Source: Desmodus rotundus
Lineage: Eukaryota; Chordata; Mammalia; Chiroptera; Phyllostomidae
DNA: 64,000 nt
NCBI RefSeq assembly: GCF_022682495.2
Contig: NC_071398.1
Coordinates: forward strand, 11,662,934 to 11,726,933
Direction: 5' to 3'
Made by a program: the position numbers and the translations under genes
Shown: piece by piece, positions 59,246 through 64,000 of the stretch
How the letters are laid out: every line of letters starts with the position of its first letter
How positions within the stretch are numbered: position 1 is the first letter of the stretch
Notes under the pieces: generated by a model
Databases searched by the model: none
What the model saw: the letters and a program-made list of their open reading frames with translations, nothing else
What the model was told of the DNA's origin: nothing

Positions 59246-62124
59246 AAATCTACGGGGGTGGTAGGTATTGTTAAGGAGCTTTTGCTTTAACACTGGATAC
59301 TTTATTGCAGAGATAGATGGTTGGATTTACATTGTGAAGATCGCTCTGCCTGAGATTGGGATAATAGGTAACAAACAGGATGAAGTAAACCAGAGCGAAA
59401 GCTGTAGAATAATTTGTTAGTTTTTGCAGGTGAGAGCTCCTGCTGGGAGGATGGTGGTTAGAAGTGTGAAAGAGATAGAAAGAAGTCAGTCTGTGCACAC
59501 CCGTGTGTGCAGCTGTGTGTGTGCAATCCTCCATTAAGACTGACGTTGTGCGTTTTGGACGTTTCTGATTTGTGTGAATGAACAGGTTCTGCAACATTTG
59601 TAATACAACTCTAAAGAAAGTGGCTGAGCTTTATCTATGAGAGTGGCACTGAAGTGATTAAATAATTATTTCCTGTACATAGTAGATTTATATGAGTTAT
59701 AAGGAAGATAATAGCTTTACTGACTGGGTGATTTAATGTCCTCTTTCTAACAACTTGCAAAACATTATGAGATGGTGAGAATGATATCACCAGAGGCATT
59801 TTGAAACTGTCTGAAATTGATCACTGCTAGACAATAGCTTCCTTTTAGCCTTGCTTCTCCTCAGACAGTGCTGTTTGGAATACTATTTTTGAAAGTCTTT
59901 TTATTGGAATGCTTTCTTATGCACTGAATGGTCTCTTACAAAACAAAGCACCCAGATCAGGAACAGACACATAGTAGGCATTATGTAAATGTCAGTGGAC
60001 TCAATCTAACTGGGCTGAAATAAACACATTTTTTATATCGTATGAGTTTAAACTACTATAGCAAAGTCCATTTTTCAGTGTACTATATTTTAATGCCATT
60101 TTGAACAAAATAGGCAATTTCAAATAATAAGTATAGGATCTACATTCATTTCAAGATGATTTATTTATTCAGCCATTGAGCCCCAATTATTTCTCAAAAC
60201 TCGTACAACAGGCGTATAACTACATGCAGTATGAATTCTCTGGGTGTGCCTGTGAGAGAGAGAGAAGGAATATCTGGTATGAGGACAACTAGTTAGGATG
60301 CCTGGTTTACAGTGCTATCTTATTTATTTGGTTATTAGACTGAACATGTTCACTGTAGTAATAATTTTGGGAATTATTACCACAATATCAATGTTTGACT
60401 TGTCGAGGATAGAAAGGAGAAATAGTAGGATGGGGTCAGGAACAAATTTGGCTGAGAGTCATAAGCTCATAGAGAGATCCGAGTATTCTAATCACAGACT
60501 GAACTACACCTCAAATTCTCTTTCTTTGAGAGAGAAAACCGTAAAGTGTATTTAAAATGCTTATACATATGTCCACATGTAATGAAAGCCCTGAATACCA
60601 TGTTTCTAGTGCATAAGTAAACTCTCTGTGGTTTTTATTGTGAAGACCTGGGCTTCCTTCTGGGACTCTCTAATTGTCCAGTCTAAGGAGCCATTGAGGG
60701 CGTACATTGGTGAACCACTCTAGGTCAGAGATGAACACGTGCTTACCTTTCGGTTCCTGGTGTCTAGCACATTGCCTTGACACAGAGAAGACACACACAC
60801 ACACAATGGATATAACAGGGAACGGAGGAAGTAAGACTGAATGAAGAGGTCAAGGGCAGTTTTCTGCAAGATGACTGATGAATCAAGCACGAGACTTAGG
60901 TGATTTGGAGATGGATTCCCTCTCAGACAATCAAAGGACAGAAAACAAAGGGAAAGGGAGAAGCAGAAGGTAGTCAGGTTGCCTGGGGTAGAGAAGGGAA
61001 ATTCCATGAAAAATAAAGATGGGCTAAAGAAGAATTAAGAAAAACATATGGGGAAAAAAGAGCAACAAAGAAGAAAGGGAGATGGGGAAGCTGGGAAGAA
61101 AGAAACAAAGATGACAGAGAGAGAAGTAAAACTTATTTATTCTGGTCTCACTTTCTCCCTGTATGATTAGTAAATCAACTAGAGATTCCGTTTGAACTGT
61201 ACAACAGGAGAGGAGTGGAGAAAATGGCTGTTTTTTATACACTTGACTTAACCACACCTGCCCTTTCGCTGGCAGCCTCTGCACACCCCCCTGACAGCAC
61301 CTGCAGAGGGTGCCTGTAGAACACCAAGAGGGTGGTGGGAGCCTGTGACATGTGCCACCAGGGCAAGATCTGATCCTCGACAAATGCAATCTGTCAGCCA
61401 TCTCCTCAAAGGCTGCCACCTTTTATGTTCTTGCTTGGCTGAGCTAGCTTTATACAGAGCCTTATTGTATTATTCAGCTGGTTTGATTTTCCTTTTTATG
61501 ACAACCCTCCCCTGGAGACCATCCATCTCTTTACAGTCTTGGAGAATGACTCTAACTGAATGATATTTCAATGTAATTTATGACTCTCTCCCGTAAACAC
61601 AAATACGGGTTGTTTCTTGGCGTCAGAGAGAATGCGAATGGCCTGTCTTGAGCCACTACCATTTCCAGTGAAATTAGCACCAAGACACGTACGGGATTTG
61701 GATGGGTAAATTGAACGGAGATGAAAGAAGGAAGAAAACAAACATAAACCCAGAGAACAAAAAAAGTAAGTTTCACTTTTCCACGCTCGTTAATTTTGCA
61801 CTCATAAACCTCACAGGCGGCTAGGAGGAAATGTGTAAATAATCTATGATTCACAACTATCAGCAAAGTTGTAGAAACCAGCATCCCGAACTGTGTCATT
61901 TTAAAGATACAAGAAACCTTAAAATGTACCTAATTCCACTAAGAGACCCAAATTGTTGATTTCCACTCTGGCCAAATTCATCTCTGTTTTCACGATAGTC
62001 CCAATTAAAAGAATAGCAGGCTTTTGTTTGTAGGAGTTGGTAATTCTCAACTTTATATTAAAATGCAAACACTCTAAAAACAGTCACGGCAATCTGAAAA
62101 GAACAAAATCAAGGGCTTGCAATA
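59246..62124. other. 2.9 kb of unique sequence
   Basis: No gene or named repeat supported, apart from a short L2/MIR-like tail near 59945-60000. A short (CA)n lies at about 60790-60806. A purine-rich tract at 61030-61130 creates the hydrophobic end of the 131-codon minus-strand frame (61024-61419). That frame has a CpG-bearing upstream part but no known domain. Confidence 0.4.
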
Positions 62125-62660
62125 CAGACACACATCACTTAGCCGCGGGGATACCTTCGGAGAGATGCGCCACTGTGCAATTTTGTCATTGTGCAAACAT
62201 CGCGGAGGACAACCGCACAAGGCTAGGTGGCATAGCCTATTACTGCTAGGCTGCAAATCTAATTGGCATGCTGCTCGCTAAATACTACGGGCAATCACAA
62301 CACGATGGTGAGTATTTGTATATCTAAACACAGAAAAATGCTGTAAAAATACTGTATAAAAGATTAAAATCGGTACACGGATATTGGGCACTTAGCAAGA
62401 GCTTACAGGATTGGCAGTTGCTCTGGGTGAATCAGTGAGTGAGGGGTGCGGGGAGGTGAAGGCCTAGGACGTTACTGTTCACTACTGGGGACTTTGTATA
62501 AAAACACGGTGCCACCGTGACCATAAACATCTGATCAATACATTAGCTACTACGTCACCATGGATACACCAGCACTAGATGGGAGGAATTTTTCAGCTTT
62601 GATTTTAATCCCAGGGGTTCTTTGATTGAAAAGTCCTTATGTGGTGCCAGGCTGTACCTG
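62125..62660 (+). repeat. Old DNA-transposon-like interspersed repeat
   Basis: The sequence follows a widespread mammalian repeat whose ends are related in inverted orientation ('cacttagccgcggggatacc' at the left, 'ccttatgtggtgccaggctg' at the right). Internal phrases include 'aacacagaaaaatgctgtaa', 'ggcagttgctctgggtgaat' and 'gtgaaggcctaggacgttac'. No transposase is visible. The superfamily is uncertain. Confidence 0.5.
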
Positions 62661-62904
62661 ATTCGAAGGACTTTTCTGAAAGTACAGGCGCGAAAGTGAG
62701 GCCAGCGCTGGGCTCCAGCCCGTTTCTCCCTCTGAGGTTTCCCTCCATGCCGCTGAGTAACTTCGATCCAGGGCTGTGGCAGGCCTGGCTGCGGCCCTCT
62801 GTCTGAGGCCACGCCACCTGACCTCTGCCTGGACCCACCCCTTCCAGCGGGCTCACTGCGCTTGAACGCCCTTCCTACGCCCACCGAGGCGCAAAAAAAA
62901 AAAA
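62661..62904. other. Small CpG-containing GC-rich block ending in A12
   Basis: Markedly GC- and CpG-richer than its surroundings, ending in twelve A (62893-62904). Two minus-strand frames cross it (62555-62884, 62605-62856) with no known domain. It could be a 3' fragment of an inserted polyadenylated transcript, an unknown SINE, or a small CpG island with a chance A run. I cannot distinguish these. Confidence 0.35.
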
Positions 62905-62984
62905 GTATGGTGCTAACTTAGGAACAGACAAATTGGGTCCCTTTATTTGCAACTGAGCCAGCAAAACAATGCGAAGTGAGAATC

Positions 62985-63670
62985 TTTTCAATAAATGACA
63001 CCGGAATGCTGTTGAATAGATAACTAAGCATAGAATTTCTGGATCATGAAAACATGCTTAACTTCGTAAAACACTGCCAGAGTTTTACAAAGGAACTGTC
63101 TGAGAATCAGGAGAATCCCTAATGCCTCCTCCTCCACTATCACCCGCATTGGCTGGTGGCTGCCTAGTCCCTTCTGGCCTCTGGTAAATGGGCACCGTTA
63201 GGCACCGTGGTTTCCATCCGCATTTTTTCCCCGGATGGCTAATGAGGTCGATCACCCCCCCCACCCCCCCACCCCATCCCCCCACCCCATCCCCCGCCTT
63301 CTAGTACTACACCCGCTTTTCTTCCGGGTTACCCGTCTTTTCCTTATTGATCGGTAAGAGCTTTTTTATACGCGTATGTTCAGAACAAAAGATAAGGACT
63401 GCGAGTGCGTTTCTTCATTCTCTTGGGCTGTTCGGTAGCTCTCGTCATGGATCTTTTGAATAAATTGGAGTTGTCAATTGCAACATCTGATACACACATT
63501 TTTATTTCTATAGTGTTTACCACTGTTGCTGTCCTGTTTAGAAAATCTTTGTCTTCCCAGAAATAATGACGTTCTCCTGTGTTTCCTCTAAAAGCCTGCT
63601 ATTCTCCGTTTCATGCTTGGTTCTCCCATATATCTGGAATTCATACTTGTTTATGATAAGTAGAGGGACT
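62985..63670 (-). mobile_element. L1 ORF2 fragment, antisense, split by a C-rich tract
   Basis: Antisense L1 text runs in order: 'catagaatttctggatcatg', 'aaaacactgccagagtttta', 'cggatggctaatgaggtcga'. A C-rich tract follows, then 'tccttattgatcggtaagag', 'gttctcctgtgtttcctcta' and 'tatctggaattcatacttgt'. The minus-strand frame 63085-63285 is an artefact of the C-rich tract. Confidence 0.65.
63251..63297 (-). repeat. C-rich tract / potential G-quadruplex on the minus strand
   Basis: Repeated C6-C8 and C4ATC5-type units give, on the minus strand, more than four runs of at least four G separated by 1-3 bases. This fits a strong G-quadruplex motif (i-motif on the plus strand). Confidence 0.85.
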
Positions 63671-64000
63671 TACCTGCCAGGCTTGCCTTGAGCTGCCTCA
63701 AGATGAGAAGGTCTCCACACTCACCTGCAGGACCCTAAAAGTTTCTCTAGGGGCCATGTGTTCGGGCCTGTTGGTCTCGACAACACATCACTCTCTCAGG
63801 CTCCGTTTCTGAACCTGTACTGGCCCTGGGAACAATGGGCAGAATGTATATTCCAAGAACGGGAGGTGGGGGGGAGGAGAGGCAAGGAGCCAAGACTGCC
63901 TGGGTTGGCTTGCAGGTCAACCAGGGGTCACGCCCTCCCGATGGCCTTCTCCAACAGCAGCAAGGGCCAAGAGGTTCTTTTACTTTCTCACACGACTCTC
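63671..64000. other. GC-richer unique sequence at the right edge
   Basis: More GC-rich than most of the window, with a G-rich run near 63866-63880. Nothing recognised; it may continue into a feature beyond the window. Confidence 0.35.

Noticed and set aside
61024..61419. 131-codon minus-strand frame with a hydrophobic end
   Set aside because: The hydrophobic C-terminus is the reverse of a purine-rich low-complexity tract; no domain upstream.
62555..62884. 109-codon minus-strand frame in GC-rich DNA
   Set aside because: GC-rich DNA lacks stops, so length alone is weak evidence; kept only as a finding on the DNA block.

Overview
This is AT-rich mammalian nuclear DNA, almost certainly from a bat. 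The evidence is three tRNA-derived SINEs of the Ves type, the family characteristic of yangochiropteran bats, plus four copies of a young L1 3' end with purine-rich tracts. The background is the ancient repeat load of eutherians: MIR, L2, old L1/HAL1, MaLR LTRs, hAT and mariner DNA transposons. No protein-coding gene, multi-exon gene model, tRNA, snRNA or CRISPR array could be supported. Nearly all open frames are short and either lie in repeats or look like chance. The window reads as a gene desert or a piece of a very long intron.

Layout. 1-4.7 kb is mostly unique, with one L1 tail and an unexplained 199-codon open frame on the minus strand (2653-3252). 4.77-6.07 kb is a complete L1-derived element lacking nearly all coding sequence, bounded by a 10-bp target-site duplication. 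6.4-7.4 kb is an L1/HAL1 5' region plus ORF1. 10.4-11.5 kb holds a Ves SINE, nested MIRs and an L2. 14.5-17.7 kb is a three-level L1 nest in which two of the insertions keep their target-site duplications. 18.9 kb is a second Ves. 20.7 kb is a short hAT element with 8-bp duplications. 26.8 kb is a truncated young L1 3' end with a perfect 10-bp duplication. 27.8 kb is a MaLR LTR. 31.0-31.7 kb is an antisense L1. 35.6-36.4 kb is an internally deleted mariner. 37.1 kb is a third Ves. 42.5 kb is a MIR split by a young L1 end. 46.6-49.8 kb is an L1 patchwork. 51.1-51.8 kb is an ERV1-like LTR with recognisable TATA and polyadenylation signals. 52.1-53.5 kb holds candidate conserved noncoding DNA. 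56.2-59.2 kb holds LTR, L2 and L1 pieces and a hAT element split by an MLT1-type LTR. 62.1-63.7 kb holds an old DNA-transposon-like repeat, a small GC-rich block ending in an A tract, and an antisense L1 containing a C-rich tract.

There is no operon or pathway here. What can be read is insertion history: old MIR/L2/L1/hAT layers, then MaLR LTRs, then bat-lineage L1 and Ves. Repeat family names are recalled from general knowledge of consensus sequences, with no search run. Boundaries without a stated duplication are approximate by tens of bases. I found no convincing undescribed biological system. The most interesting items are the coding-deleted L1 that moved as a unit, the L1 nest, the 199-codon open frame, and the GC-rich block near the right end.
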